From Ooceraea biroi (taxonomy: Eukaryota > Arthropoda > Insecta > Hymenoptera > Formicidae): DNA of 64,000 bases. The stretch covers positions 6,019,287 to 6,083,286 of the forward strand of contig NC_039514.1 of assembly GCF_003672135.1 (NCBI RefSeq). The letters run 5' to 3'. Positions 24,701-35,500 of the stretch are shown in pieces; positions within the stretch are counted from its first letter, which is position 1, and each line of letters begins with the position of its first letter. A program made the position numbers and the translations under genes. Under the pieces are notes generated by a model. The model worked only from the letters and a program-made list of their open reading frames with translations, was not told the DNA's origin and ran no database searches.

Positions 24701-25919
24701 CATTTTCCAATTCCATGTCACGTTCTCGCAGGTAAAACAAGCGTTGGACGATATAATAGAGAAATTGCCCGAAGAATTCAACATGACGGAGATCATGGCA
24801 AAGGTGGAGGAGCGTACGCCCTACGTGATCGTCGCCTTCCAAGAATGCGAGAGGATGAATTTCCTGACGACCGAGATCAAACGCTCTTTGCGCGAGCTGG
24901 ATCTGGGCCTCAAAGGAGAGCTCACCATAACGTCGGACATGGAGGATCTGGAGAACGCGTTGTTCCTCGACCAAGTGCCGCCGGTGTGGGCTAGCAGGGC
25001 TTATCCGTCTTTGCTGGGTCTGACTGGCTGGTTCGTCGATCTCTTGCTGAGAATTCGAGAGCTGGAAACATGGTCCGCGGATTTCATCGTGCGTATTATA
25101 CAGTAACAATATTATTGTAAATTATTGTTGCCAGGTTGGTCGCAGTTTCGCCAAACAGACTCGCGGAAAATATATTATAAATGCAACTATATTAATTTCA
25201 ACTAATATCAAAGCTAACAAGAAATAAATAAATGAAGTAAAAAGAACAAACAAAGTGAATGTGAATCGCCTAATAAATACAGAAGAAAAATCAATTTAAT
25301 ACCCGAGCAACGAATTTTTCTCTCCAGTTACCGTCGTCGGTGTGGCTGGCCGGTTTCTTCAATCCCCAATCGCTGCTGACCGCCATCATGCAGTCGACGG
25401 CCAGGAAGCACGAGTTGCCGCTGGACAAGATGTGCCTCCAATGCGACGTGACCAAGAAAAACAAAGAGGAATTCACGTGAGTGGAAAGGATAATTAGAGA
25501 CGGAAGTCGGCGCGGCCTCTCGCGATCGCGGAATAGTTATCTCACTCGTTAACTCGATTAAATCGTCGTGTGTGCACACGAGCGGAGGAGTGACGGCCTT
25601 CTTCTTCTTTCGTGTTCGTGTTAGGTCAGCGCCGAGGGACGGGGCCTACGTACACGGAATATTTATGGAAGGCGCGCGATGGGACGTCCAGACGGGAATC
25701 ATCGTCGACTCCAAGCCCAAGGAATTATATCCGGCGATGCCGGTGATTAATGTGCGCGCGATCACACAAGACAAGCAAGATTTGCGGAATATGTATGAGT
25801 GCCCGGTGTACAAGACACGCACGCGCGGCCCGACCTACGTTTGGACGTTCAATCTGAAGAGCAAGGACAAGCCGGCCAAGTGGACGCTGGCTGGGGTCGC
25901 CCTCCTGTTGCAACCCTAG
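4509..25919 (+). CDS. Dhc93AB: Axonemal outer-arm beta dynein heavy chain (DNAH9/11/17 class), complete, 35 coding exons
   Basis: ATP-driven microtubule motor of the outer dynein arm in motile cilia and sperm flagella. Exons: 4509-4746, 4933-5165, 5272-5537, 5605-6011, 6119-6546, 6713-6954, 7161-7428, 7587-8130, 8225-8542, 8766-9120, 9863-10134, 10326-10706, 10885-11033, 12094-12339, 12471-12996, 13315-13879, 14416-16809, 17807-18168, 18472-18948, 19047-19311, 19387-19736, 19880-20142, 20248-20544, 20683-20852, 20941-21244, 21382-21851, 22010-22564, 22644-22947, 23290-23571, 23807-24108, 24214-24341, 24427-24641, 24732-25088, 25328-25476, 25625-25919. All phases agree; the total is 13,377 nt, giving 4,458 residues plus stop, the normal family length. 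The start is the first Met after an in-frame TGA at 4500; the N-terminus carries the family motif LKLKPEKW. The end, ALLLQP plus stop, matches the class. Closest by eye to DNAH17/9/11; in Drosophila the class comprises Dhc93AB and kl-5, so the exact orthologue needs a tree. No broken exon was seen. Confidence 0.95.
6547..6712 (+). other. GC-AG intron (dynein intron 5)
   Basis: Exon 5 ends CTTCAAG at 6546 and the intron starts GCAAGT, the standard form of a GC donor. The acceptor TTTTCAG ends at 6712. Joining gives ...[12 protein letters not shown] in frame. No GT nearby restores this conserved join. An ATT run lies inside the intron. Confidence 0.8.
9224..9670. repeat. 118-bp tandem array, four copies (dynein intron 10)
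   Basis: Units begin with TGCCTAGAGTT at 9224, 9343, 9459 and 9577, so the period is 116-119 bp. Each contains TGCTATTGAAAATACCGTAA, CAGAAATGAAAAAGTTCTA, and GAAGTTCTGAGTT near its end; the first and last copies are degenerate. The same unit is found at 47531-47955 inside a fold-back element. No terminal inverted repeats flank the array here. Confidence 0.9.
9700..9726. repeat. TA microsatellite
   Basis: A nearly pure TA run of about 27 bp within dynein intron 10, just after the 118-bp array. A shorter second TA run follows near 9738-9748. Confidence 0.9.
11034..12093 (+). other. Dynein intron 13, the longest intron
   Basis: This phase-0 intron is 1,060 bp, from the GTATCG donor at 11034 to the acceptor GCACGTAG ending at 12093. 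Splicing joins ...LMNSTK to [15 protein letters not shown], which fits the family with no gap. It contains a possible 30-nt microexon at 11364-11393. The rest is AT-rich and without features. Confidence 0.85.
11364..11393 (+). other. Candidate 30-nt cassette microexon in dynein intron 13
   Basis: A GTGTTACAG acceptor ends at 11363 and a perfect GTAAGT donor starts at 11394. The 30 nt between them read [10 protein letters not shown] in phase 0, the phase of the host intron, with no stop. Inclusion would add ten residues after residue 1367, near the tail-linker boundary. Family members I know have no residues here, so it would be lineage-specific or alternative, or the splice sites may be coincidental. 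Confidence 0.35.
13880..14415 (+). other. Dynein intron 16
   Basis: A 536-bp AT-rich intron that splits an Arg codon. The donor follows ACTCCCAG and the acceptor is TATCGCAG at 14415. I see nothing else in it. Confidence 0.85.
14416..16809 (+). other. AAA1-AAA3 motor core in one 2.4-kb exon (exon 17)
   Basis: One uninterrupted exon of 2,394 nt carries three ATPase modules. The AAA1 Walker A GPAGTGKT is at residues 1841-1848 (14498-14521), and Walker B CFDEF at 1891-1895. This is the main hydrolysis site and both motifs are intact. AAA2 has GIAGSGKT at 2122-2129 and LDGDID shortly after residue 2194. AAA3 has GTAGCGKT at 2449-2456 followed by [13 protein letters not shown]. Conserved stretches [18 protein letters not shown] and [19 protein letters not shown] leave no doubt about the family. 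The exon ends two bases into an Arg codon, completed by exon 18. Confidence 0.95.
16810..17806 (+). other. Dynein intron 17, containing a fold-back element
   Basis: A 997-bp intron that splits an Arg codon, with donor GTAACG and acceptor TTTAATAG at 17806. Almost two thirds of it is an inverted-repeat element at 16938-17569. The flanks are plain AT-rich sequence with TA and CA runs. Confidence 0.85.
16938..17569. mobile_element. Fold-back (long-TIR MITE-like) element in dynein intron 17
   Basis: The ends are ACAGGGTATCT...AGATACCCTGT. About 257 bp at each end (16938-17194 and 17311-17569) are inverted copies. Paired blocks include GACATAAGGCGAAAAACCTC with its complement, AACTGAATTAAAAAGTCCTG with its complement, and a CpG-rich CGCGCGCGACGCGAGCGC block. 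The unpaired centre of about 116 bp has no coding potential, so the element is non-autonomous. A clean target-site duplication is not visible; the left flank is a CA/TA run. The superfamily is unassigned. Confidence 0.85.
17807..19311 (+). other. AAA4 module (exons 18-20)
   Basis: The exons encode the AAA4 ATP-binding module. Its Walker A variant GVGGSGKQ is at residues 2796-2803; Gln after Lys is normal for AAA4 in dyneins. ILESPRG precedes it, and [36 protein letters not shown] and FSPVG follow, in the expected order. Exon 20 ends at the Arg codon before the stalk. Confidence 0.92.
19387..20852 (+). other. Stalk coiled coil and microtubule-binding domain (exons 21-24)
   Basis: Exons 21-22 give the outgoing stalk helix CC1, rich in Lys/Glu/Gln heptads. 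The microtubule-binding domain starts near residue 3140 with [15 protein letters not shown], the expected signature, and continues through DRSWKAAK and [17 protein letters not shown]2 begins after CDVEPKR in exon 23 and runs into exon 24, which ends with [12 protein letters not shown], the conserved start of AAA5. Exon 22 opens inside the AIADEEE motif, completed across the splice. Confidence 0.92.
20941..24341 (+). other. AAA5-AAA6 and start of the C-terminal region (exons 25-31)
   Basis: AAA5 contains [16 protein letters not shown] across the exon 25/26 junction, then [20 protein letters not shown] and [14 protein letters not shown]6 and its lead-in follow: [23 protein letters not shown] and RGLFECDKL in exon 27, and [10 protein letters not shown] in exon 28. 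Then come NVSLGQGQE and WVVLQNIHL in exon 29, [20 protein letters not shown] in exon 30, and [16 protein letters not shown] in exon 31. AAA5 and AAA6 do not bind ATP usefully in axonemal dyneins, and no P-loop is seen. Exons 28 and 31 follow AAG-type acceptors. Confidence 0.9.
24427..25919 (+). other. Dynein C-terminal cap (exons 32-35)
   Basis: The C-terminal domain closes the AAA ring and tunes processivity. Exon 32 contains [20 protein letters not shown] and ends at EEK. Exon 33 begins [16 protein letters not shown], matching the continuous family sequence, so the 90-nt stretch between them is treated as an intron. [44 protein letters not shown] and [17 protein letters not shown] follow in the expected order. 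The stop codon TAG is at 25917-25919. Confidence 0.93.
24642..24731 (+). other. 90-nt in-frame, stop-free intron (candidate exitron) in dynein
   Basis: The donor GAAG|GTTACT is weak and the acceptor TTCTCGCAG is good. The intervening 90 nt are exactly 30 codons, in phase 0, with no stop. Family members go directly from EEK to VK, so I call it an intron. Retention would insert 30 residues after residue 4192 without a frameshift. Confidence 0.7.
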
Positions 25920-28900
25920 GTGGAATTTATTTGCTCGTTATTTAGGATGATAGTTAATCAGTGTTTAGTTCAATTAATTACTTTATGATGATGGATCATT
26001 TGAAACAGCAAGTAAAGCGCTCGTAATTGTACCTGATTGTTGAATACGGTGATATTGTTGATTATTTCTCGGCCGGGTATACCTCTCATTATGTAGATAA
26101 GTTTGTATGTTTAAACATTTCTGCGTCATGTGTAATATTGCAGGAAGCCGGTTGTAAAGATTTTATTATTCTACTTTTTTATTTTACTTTATTTCTTTTA
26201 TCTCTATTTGTTATTTTTATATTAATTATTGTTCTATGATGAGATGAAAATAAAGTCCATAAAGAAATCGTGAAATCAAGTGGAGAAGTCCGACTACCGC
26301 GGAAGAATGCGCATTCCGGTCTATTGAATCTCTCCAGTGAACGTGAAACGAATGAGCTCTTTACGATTTCAAGAGAGGCGATAGATCTTGCGCGACGCCG
26401 ATCCGCAATTACGGCGTATAAAGAAGAGAACGAATCGACGGCCAAATCCCAAACGGTCGATCGAAGGTGGGGCACTCCGAGGTCGACTAATCGACCGAGA
26501 GTTAATAAAACGTAGGACGAGAAACGACGCGAGGTCTCCGAGGAGTATCCGGTCCGTTCACGAACCGGCGCTCCGCTCTTCCGCGACAAGGAAAAAAGCG
26601 AAATTATCCGTCATTCGTCGGGAGATGGGAGTCCTCCCCCGAAGACGAGATGCCCGAGATCAATACCTCCCTCCCCTCCCATCTCGTCTCCCCGGAGTAA
26701 ACAAAAGCCAATGCCTATCCGGCTACAAAGTGTTGGTCAATGTAATTTGGTACCGAATCCGCGAAATACGCGAGTACAAGCGGAGAAAGGAGAAGAGATG
26801 CAAGAGACGGAGAACATTTTTGTGTCGCTGCATGCTGGAAATGTTGCATTGCATTCGAACAAATGATACTTCTAATCGCTTCATCGAACGGTGCAATTTT
26901 TCCCGATGCGATGTTTCTCGCAAGTGCGTTATAGAGAACAAACATTTCATCGAGCAGCACTTCGGGAACTCGATTAAGCGGGAAACACTCGCGAGAAATA
27001 TTTGCTCTTTTATTCTTCCGGCCTGTTTCATAAAGTGAAACAAAGCGGTAATCGTGCAATATTTACACGAGACGAGACAATTTAATCCTCGTGAACTGAA
27101 GCTGAAAGATACTCGTTAAATTCTTTAGCTTCATTTTTATCATCATTTACTGATTCGCGCCTCTCTCCCTCCCTCCCTTTTTTTCAGAGAAAAGAATTGC
27201 CCAATATCTCGATTCAGTTTCGCACTTAATCAGCTGTCCCAACAAACTTAACAAATTGAAACGAACGGAGGAAGTTGGAGGAAGGCCCTAACGTTGATCT
27301 ATACGCGTGTGTACGGAGTTGATAAAAAAAACTTTTTTCCCACAGCGCGGCAACATTATTATTATTATTATTACATTCACTGGTCACCCTAATGACCCGA
27401 GCACACGGACAAACACGACGGCGGGTACGACTAAAAATAGTGCGATCTGCACAAAGTCAACTCATGAATCCCATCGAACAGAAAAAGGGGACGAAAAAAA
27501 TTATCGTCCCTTTGACGGTTCCCGGTGATTGGCTCTCGAACACCCTCCCCGCGATACGTGCGGATCGATTGGCATCCGTACACCGGCTTCAATCACGGTT
27601 TTCATTAAGCTGCGCGATGGACGAAGAGCGGAGGGCGACGGAATCAACTCGAATAGTTGATGTTTCGCGTGTCGGCCGAAACGAGAGGAGCTTCTGATTT
27701 CGGGATCTCGCGCGCTTCCGCCACGGAGAAACTTCGCCACCTAATTGGGCATCAGCCACTCGTTACGCGATATCTCGAAAATTGCGCCAGCCATTGTTGC
27801 CAAACAAAGAACGGGGGAGGGTAAAACTGAGAAGAAAGACGTAGCGTTTCTTGCGAAATCTTTCTTTTCGATATTCGAGAGTATGTCTTGGATTTATAGC
27901 AGTGTGCGGTAAAATGTTAGTTTTTTTTATTTTTAATATTTTAATCTTTTCATAATTATTTTTTTTCAATATTGAAACAAACAGCAAAATGATATTACTA
28001 TAATTATGATGACATTATTATGTCTATATCACAATAATCGTAAAATACAATATGCAGTTAATTTGTTTATAACTTGTTTACAGTTTATTACAATTAGACT
28101 GAACGAATTGTTGAAAGGATCAACAATCAGACGGAATAATAGAATATAATGCAATAATGGCGGCGAAACAAATCGATAGAAAGAGAGACAGAGAGAGAGG
28201 GAGGACGCCAAGAGTGCTTATCCAATAAATATCCTGAAGAGCGTAACTTGCATAACGAATTCGATAAGAGCCAGATAATGAAGGTCCTTGAGAGAAGAGG
28301 CTTTGGAAGAAATCAAAGTCCACATCGGCGAGGAATCCGCACCAACAAGTAATCTTTCCTTTTAAAGACCTCGACCTTCGATCTGTTGACAACAACCGGT
28401 TTCATTCAACGAAATCTCGCTAATGAGGGTGTTTGATGTAAGGATTACGCACACTCGCCGCATTGATGGCACGTCTACTGCCGCGACAGATAAGAATATT
28501 AATAGACGCTCGTTAACATGAACGAATCGTTTGTTTGACGCGTCGCTTTAATAGTTCTCACTATAATAAGACGTATCGACAGCTAAATCGATTAGAGATT
28601 GACAAAATCCAATACCTGGATCGCTTTGTGTTAATAATTTGAAATAGCATATCATAATCAAGATTCTATGTAATTATTGAAATTTATAATTACTTTATCC
28701 GAAATTCATTACTCAAAAAATCCACCCATCCTGTTTATTCGATACACAAATCTCGCACAAGAACGTCAGTTAAAAAAAGGTCCACTGTTACCGTTGTACT
28801 GCGAGGGAGTACTAATGGCTCCTTTGTTTCGCAAGAGGGCGACTTCCATTTTTCATCGTCATCGGTGCGGCTGGTACACCGTCGCTTCTTTAGCGGGTTA

Positions 28901-29652
28901 ATCATTTTTAAAGGACCGACCACAGGTGACGGTGCGTCATGCTCGTCGCGAGCGTGATATTAAAGGGCGCCCAGGCGCATTCGTAGACCGATCCGGCCAG
29001 GTTTCCCGGGCCACGAATTAAATTTCTCTGCTGAGGGAAAGCATTAGACATTAGTCGGCCCGGTCGCGGAGGAATAATGAAACCCCGCGAAAGCTGTCGC
29101 GCAATTTGTTTAGCATACGGATGACATTTTTCACTTCGTACAGGAGTGACGCTTAGCGCTCAAGTGTCTCTCAGAGACTTGCCATTCCGCATTATTCTGA
29201 AGCAAATAGCATGTAACACCCAAATATGATTTTGATGACGTGCATTAATGGACGTTTGCTGCACATGAGATATAATTATTGTGCAAATTAATCCAATGTC
29301 CTTTTTAACAAGAACGGAAATTTAGTTTTACTAAAAGGATCAAATTAAATATCAAAATATATTGCAGCAGTTTGTAAATGTTAATACAAACATTTGAAAA
29401 AGTACGTAATGTTAAAATTAAAATGTTTAAGTTTAAATATTAATTCATATTAATTCCGAAAATATCGTAATTATCATAATTTGTCTCTTTTTACGTGGTA
29501 CGTACAACTCATCATGTCACGGTGGAAACTACGCAGGAAATAAGTCTTTCTGGGAACATCAAGAAGATACTTTGGTACAGGCAAATAGCTTAATATACCT
29601 GCTTAAAGATGCCTTCTTCCACTACTGAACTTCGACATCATTGCTAAACCTG
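25920..29652. other. Dynein 3' UTR and intergenic region
   Basis: The dynein 3' UTR probably ends near 26270, after AATAAA at 26249-26254. Beyond it lies mixed AT-rich and CpG-rich sequence without a supportable gene. A short ATT run is at about 27354-27374. Frames of 60-216 codons overlap on opposite strands, carry no domain I recognise and lack convincing splice sites. Confidence 0.6.
26249..26254 (+). terminator. Poly(A) signal of the dynein gene
   Basis: AATAAA lies 330 bp after the stop codon and is the first canonical signal downstream on this strand. Confidence 0.6.
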
Positions 29653-29695
29653 TATATAAGACCATGATTGCCTGAAACACGGAAGTCGAATCAGT
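29653..29695 (+). promoter_or_regulatory. Core promoter of TIL inhibitor gene 1
   Basis: TATATAAG at 29653-29660 is followed by an arthropod initiator TCAGT at 29691-29695. The spacing from the first T to the initiator A is 40 bp, longer than the usual 30-33, so the true start may differ. The predicted 5' UTR is about 49 nt. Confidence 0.55.
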
Positions 29696-29741
29696 TGCAA
29701 GCTGGACGTGAGCTGCGCATTGAGCTATTAAATTCATTACG

Positions 29742-30421
29742 ATGCTTCGCGTAACGATCGGTTTGCTTTTTACATTAGCGATATTTTCTACAAGTAAGTA
29801 ATATATACACATGATATATGATTTTATATTGTAATTATTTATTATTTGAATACAAATATTTTATCTTTATTTTATCTTTATCTTTGACAGGATAAATTTA
29901 ATATAATGTTATACACAACTTAACTTGTTTTCAGACGTATTTGCACGACATCAAGCACCAATCCGTTGTATTCGGCCAAATGAAGAATATCATTGTGGAT
30001 CGGCTTGCCAGGCAACTTGTTCCACATTGGGACAACCGTGTCTCATAGCAAACATCGTAAGTTTATAATTAGCGCTTTCTTTCACAATTATCTGAGAAAT
30101 AAACATAATTTCTGTATTTATAAATGGATAAATCTATGTATGCATATTATATAAAAAATCGTTTTAGAACTTGTAAATTTCAGAATTTGTGATAGAAGTT
30201 GTCGTATCACAGAATCCATTAGTTTCACCACAATATAATTTATAAGTTGTAAAATTTCAAAACGTTTAATATCACAATAAATAGTTATGTAGTTAATATA
30301 TTACTTTTATTACTTATTTCTTCAGAGATGCAATGACGACTGTTATTGCAAAGAAGGATATGTACGAATGGATGATGGTGAAGGTCGGTGTATTCCTAAA
30401 GACCAATGTCCTATTAACTAA
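29742..30421 (+). CDS. Secreted TIL-domain serine protease inhibitor 1 (three exons, 89 aa)
   Basis: Exons 29742-29793, 29935-30056 and 30326-30421; intron phases are 1 and 0, with consensus GTAAGT donors. The product starts MLRVTIGLLFTLAIF, a signal peptide probably cut after VFA. The mature part is a single trypsin-inhibitor-like (TIL, MEROPS I8) domain with the full ten cysteines expected to form five disulfides, including HCGSACQATC and DCYCKEGYV. Such proteins inhibit chymotrypsin-, elastase- or cathepsin-G-like proteases in haemolymph or venom. The reactive loop between Cys5 and Cys6 is LIANIR, six residues, whereas the two sister genes and the honeybee AMCI type have three. The loop-site residue cannot be fixed confidently; Ile is the likeliest in either alignment. 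The target protease is unknown. Confidence 0.85.
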
Positions 30422-30429
30422 GGAAGTAA

Positions 30430-30502
30430 CATTGGAAAGGAGAGTATGCATATATTGCCTTACGATAAAATAATGTGACAATGACTAATAGTTTAACGAT
30501 AA
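30430..30502 (+). repeat. Dispersed repeat copy 2, in the TIL gene 1 3' UTR
   Basis: It begins nine bases after the stop codon and shares ordered blocks (CATTGGAAA, TATGCATATATTGCCT, ACGATAA, AGTTTAACGATAA) with 1394-1481, which lies 29 kb upstream. Confidence 0.6.
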
Positions 30503-30605
30503 TTGATTATATTGAATAATTTTAATCTGTTATCCCTATGTTTATCTTAATTGAATATATAACTACTTAAAAAGGAGTATATTTTTTCACGTGGGTATAA
30601 ATTGT

Positions 30606-30611
30606 AATAAA
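30606..30611 (+). terminator. Possible poly(A) signal of TIL gene 1
   Basis: AATAAA lies 185 bp after the stop codon; other AATAAA hexamers occur from about 30750 on, so this assignment is tentative. Confidence 0.4.
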
Positions 30612-32488
30612 TTTATTCATATTATATACAATTATATCGTTATTATTTTTCAGTCCTGCATAAAAAATATATATTAAATAATTTACTTTTATGTGAGACA
30701 GTTATTAATGCTTATAAAACACGATGTATTCTCGAATAATAATATTCTTTAAATAAATTAAATTTGAAATAAATTGCTTTGCATATGAACAGATATACAG
30801 ATGTTCATTATTATAAACATGATTATACGTCGTACATTATCAAATATGGCGCAATCGTTCTGCCAACATAATTATATAAATGTTAATAAAATGCTAATAG
30901 AATTTTCAGAACTGCGATAATGGTTGTTAACACAGATGTGTAAATTAATAAATAGGCATACATGTATATTTTTACCATAGTGACTTCAAGGAATCACATG
31001 TTAACAAAACAATTTCTGCATAAAAATTAACTTTATCTTAATTAATTGGAAACTAACTTGTTTCTACCTTGTATCTTTATATCTTAATTAATGAGTGTTG
31101 TGTTACGACTATCAATCATTACGATTTATGTAATGTATATACATTTATGAGAAAATATTACTCATCTCCTGGATAGATTGCATTATTACACCGGTAACGA
31201 TTTTATAAGACGATGACCTTGCACCCCCGGACTGTCTAACAGGGTGTGCGCGAATACATTTTCCGCGCGCCCTCCTCAGTACGCAGATTCGAATGAAGCC
31301 GCTCTTCCGGAATATCGTTCGCTAACAAGATAATAATACCGTCGACGTGCAGAGTACACACGACGGAAGTCGGAGACGAGCGAGAGACCGCCTTTCGTCG
31401 GAATCGACGTCTCTCGTTCGCTCTAAGCCGCTTTTCGGATTAACGGAGCTTCCACGGTCGTTATCCGACGGCCGAACGAACCGAAGTAACCGGTTCGTCG
31501 TTATCGAACGCGCAATCGCGCAAAGTCAAATAGCCCGCCCGGGCCGGCGAGATGCTCCCGAAGAGGTGCTCCAATATTTGGCCCCGTAATGCAATCCACA
31601 AAGAGGGAACTCGGCGGAAGAGACGGCGGTAATTATATAGAGATAGGACCTCTCGATTTCAATAATTTTTTTTAATTCCGTACCTCTATAAAATTACCGA
31701 GACGGCGAATGTCCCGAATGTCCGAAACCACCCTTGGCACGCCCGCGCTCGTCAAGAATGTCGAGGATCACCCCATCGAATTTCCTGACGCGGCCGCTGC
31801 AAACGAGTTCAATGTCACGTGCAGTTACGTGCAGCCCCGCAATTAAAATGCGATTGGACAGTGGCCGGATTACGGAATCGCGTCGCTCTCCTGCGCGCCC
31901 GATTCATGCGCTCCGCCGATTACTTAACGCCGCGGGCGATCGGCGAGCGCGATGCACGCGGGAAACGCGATGGTACATTTAGTCGCAAAAGCTTGCATGC
32001 GCGTTCAGCTCAGCTATAAAAGGAACAAAGGAGCTCTTGTTATCGTAATCTGTTACGGAACACATGCATAGAGAGATGCTAAAACGTCAGCCAGATTATC
32101 GCCCTTGGCACGCTTTTCGAGATGAAATTTTTTAGTTATTTATTTAATAATAGATTTTGAGATTCCGGAGCATACTAGGACTCTTCGCAAATTTAAGATA
32201 CACATCTCTAATATCTCAAGAAAATAATTCAAAAAAACCGATACGATAATTCTTCTTGTTGTTGAATGATATAAACATTCAAAAAGTTGGAGCCAAAACG
32301 TACGTTCGAATTCCTAAAACGATCGCGCGTTTCTCGTTTTTTTCTCTCTTCCAATGAGCGAACTCGCTGGTTACTTTTGTAAGTAAGTGTAGCTCGAGTG
32401 AAACGTACACGTGGTGAATTCAGCTCGAGTTTCGCATGCCGCACGACACGTGCGACGATCGAAACCCTCCCGTGCTGCGAGGGCAAGG

Positions 32489-32491
<3 letters not shown>

Positions 32492-32549
<58 letters not shown>
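32492..32549. repeat. AG microsatellite, about 29 units
   Basis: An essentially uninterrupted AG/GA run of about 58 bp. Confidence 0.95.
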
Positions 32550-32550
<1 letters not shown>

Positions 32551-35500
32551 CAGATTCGTTGACATACACCAAGAGAGCAAGAGGAGATGGACGCCGGTGC
32601 CTGAGGGGTTGCTCGAGTTCCTGCCGGCATTTGTTTAATTGGGAACCGACATGGTCGCCATGGCACCCCTCACGATCGACCGTCCATCCGCCCATCCGTC
32701 CATCCACAAGACCCCTCGAAATTCACGAAATTCGCACAAAGGCCACTCGCGTGCGGGGAACGCAAACATTTGTCCATATTTCCCGTCGTAGTGCTCCTAG
32801 TTGCAAAAATACTGAGCAAACGGAGAGGCAAACGCGCGAAAGTACGCGGAATAAATGGCGAAATATACGAAATACATGCACGAGCGTGTTTTTCTTTCTT
32901 TTTTTCGCGCTTTTTGACGAACCATCCATAAGCAATGCACGATTCGTGGGTAAATTTTCGAAATCACGGGTTGCGCGCGTTGGGTTTTACACGAGGCGTA
33001 GCCTCGCGCAACATTACGAGCTTATAGCCCTCTCTGTTAGTTTACGTGTTGTGCAAGCTGCTATCGAGGGCCGAGCATGGACGGGGAAGGCAGGGAGGGG
33101 ACAGAGGGGGATTGCGAAATTTTCTGTAACCAAACATGGCCGCGTCGGATCAACCCTCCGCAGAGGCAACGTCGATGCGAGACCGCCGTCGCCCTGCCGG
33201 AGGTACCGCTGCAAGGAAACGAGGGTTGAATTCGAAATGGTGTTTGGAGTACATGCTACGTACACGCAGGCCGCGTGCGCTATTATCGTGAATTTATTTC
33301 TCCTGATTACGTTGCTAATTTTCATTACAAAACAGATAACGTGCGCAAGATGTGAAAGCGAAATAACCAACATTTTCGAAGTTGTTTTAAGCCAGTTTTA
33401 GACTACATAAATATTGAATATATATATATATATATATAAGAAATTGGAAAGTGTGAGTATAATGAAACGAACTTGAGAACGATTCAAATGCAACTTGAGA
33501 GAACTGGACTGCATCTCTGCACGATTTCTCCACTAACACGACCGCTCCAGTTTCACTATTACGATTTTCACGAAATTCTCGAGCGCAAATATGTTTTCTA
33601 CGAGTTCGAATGGTATGATAATCCGACAAAATGTAAATGCCACGCGAATGAATATTCAAGGGCGATATCTCGGTGCAAGAGCGTCCGCGTTCATTTATAC
33701 AGACTATTGTCTGCGATTACACGAAGGTGCATCCTAGCAGTTTCCGTGTCTCGACTCAAAAAATTTCTTCTATCGTGGATTTACGTCACGGAGCTATTTT
33801 TACGGACGTCGCGTATATTTTCGTGCAGCTCGTAGACAGTTAATAACGATTGCGTAGAGATTTTATTTGTATGAAACCGCGAGCGTTGATAATCGAGCGT
33901 ATGTCCGGTACACGGCCTGCATCCGGTTATTATTTTGATAATGGGATGATTCATACGAATCACGAAGCGGTAACAATGTGTTTTCCGTTTACGCGCGTGT
34001 GAAAGATTTTTAAAAGATTTTATAATTGTCACTCATTATATATTAATTATATTATTATAAGATTATATTATTTATTATATATTTATAGGATTATATTGTA
34101 GGATTATTCTTATTATTATAGGATTAAGTGACATCCTAAAAAATGCCACATTGGTCCTTGAAAGATTGTTAAAACAAGATTCTTTTCTTAGATTTCCAAG
34201 ATAACAAAATTTATCATTTACACTAAGTTAGGAAACGAGATCAGCTAAGCCAGAAAATCAGTCGGAAAAGGGGAGAAATTTTCATGTAGCTCGTTATCAC
34301 ATTCCCGCTTTTTTCTAGAGATTCTCTTCGCTCTGCCGTCCGCTCTTCCTTCTGAAATGAACCTCGTTCCACGTACCGGCAAATCGATGCAAAAAATGAT
34401 TGGGTCCCTGTCGAGTGCCGAATAGACACGGACAGTCGTTACGAAATCGGCAGAGTGAAACAGGTTCCTTTACGTCGAACGGTCTTGCATATGGCGAGGT
34501 AGTTTTTATTCTTCCTTTTTGACACGAAAATAGCTCGTTTCGGCTTAGCTACGCGAATAAATTAGAAATAAATAGCAGGAAGGTGGAGACAGTGACAAAC
34601 GATTAATAATCGCGTTTTTTATTCTTGCAATGTCCGACTGACATTTGAATGTAAAATTATTAATTTTCGCACTGTGTGCGTTGTTATATGCGTGCTTGGA
34701 ATTTGTATTGCTCATTATATCACGATATTTTTTTTCTTGTTTCACGCGTCACGCGCATGATTGTTAATATAATAATATATAATATAATAGTTAATATATA
34801 ATAGTAATTTAATCGCTCGTAATCGCTGACAAGCGTAGCTTGATTCGAGTTCCGGGTGTTGATGACGAAGAATTTTTTGACGGCGATAGAAATAAATCCC
34901 ATCTTCCTCGGCATGATCGCGATCTTGGAAATGGCGGTACATGACGTTTACGCTGCGTTTACATTATCGTCACGAAACACGCGACGCGCAATGTCGCATA
35001 CACGCGACGAATAATTCACTCCGACCCTGTATATATCTTCGGGACTTTATCTGGGAAAGGGGTGAATTCTCCAAATGTTACATTGTTGCAGTCAGCAATG
35101 TCGGCACTAACGGATGGCTGGGTGTAATTTTCAAAAGCACGGAAAGAATTTTTCGAGAGAACATTGATATTAATAAACGGAAAAAAATATTGTACAAAAT
35201 ATATATTTATGGTTAAACTAAAATATATTTATAATTGCAATATTGCGCAATATTTGAATATATATAAACTGTTATAATCACAATTAAAAAGGGGATGACA
35301 AGCGATGTATCAGCAGACAGCAGAGATATGGACCTATCATTCTGCATCGCAGAAAATATCCGAACTAGTCGCGTTTAACACCGTGCGTTACAGCACGAGT
35401 GAAAGAAACGCTCTCGTGATCGGTATCCGGTCGTAATCCGGACACATTATTGTCTCGATGTCGGTTTAGGCTGTCGAATAATCCCGGGATCGCGCGCGTC

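Noticed and set aside
26619..26697. Inverted blocks around GACGAGATG / CATCTCGTC
   Set aside because: Only nine perfect bases pair in low-complexity GA/CT-rich DNA, so it is not distinguishable from chance.
26388..27038. 216-codon plus-strand open frame after the dynein gene
   Set aside because: It is extremely Arg-rich with no domain, overlaps open frames on the other strand and has no promoter or splice support.
32436..33401. 321-codon plus-strand open frame
   Set aside because: It runs through the AG microsatellite, giving Arg-Glu repeats, and has no domain. The opposite strand is equally open, so this is a repeat artefact.
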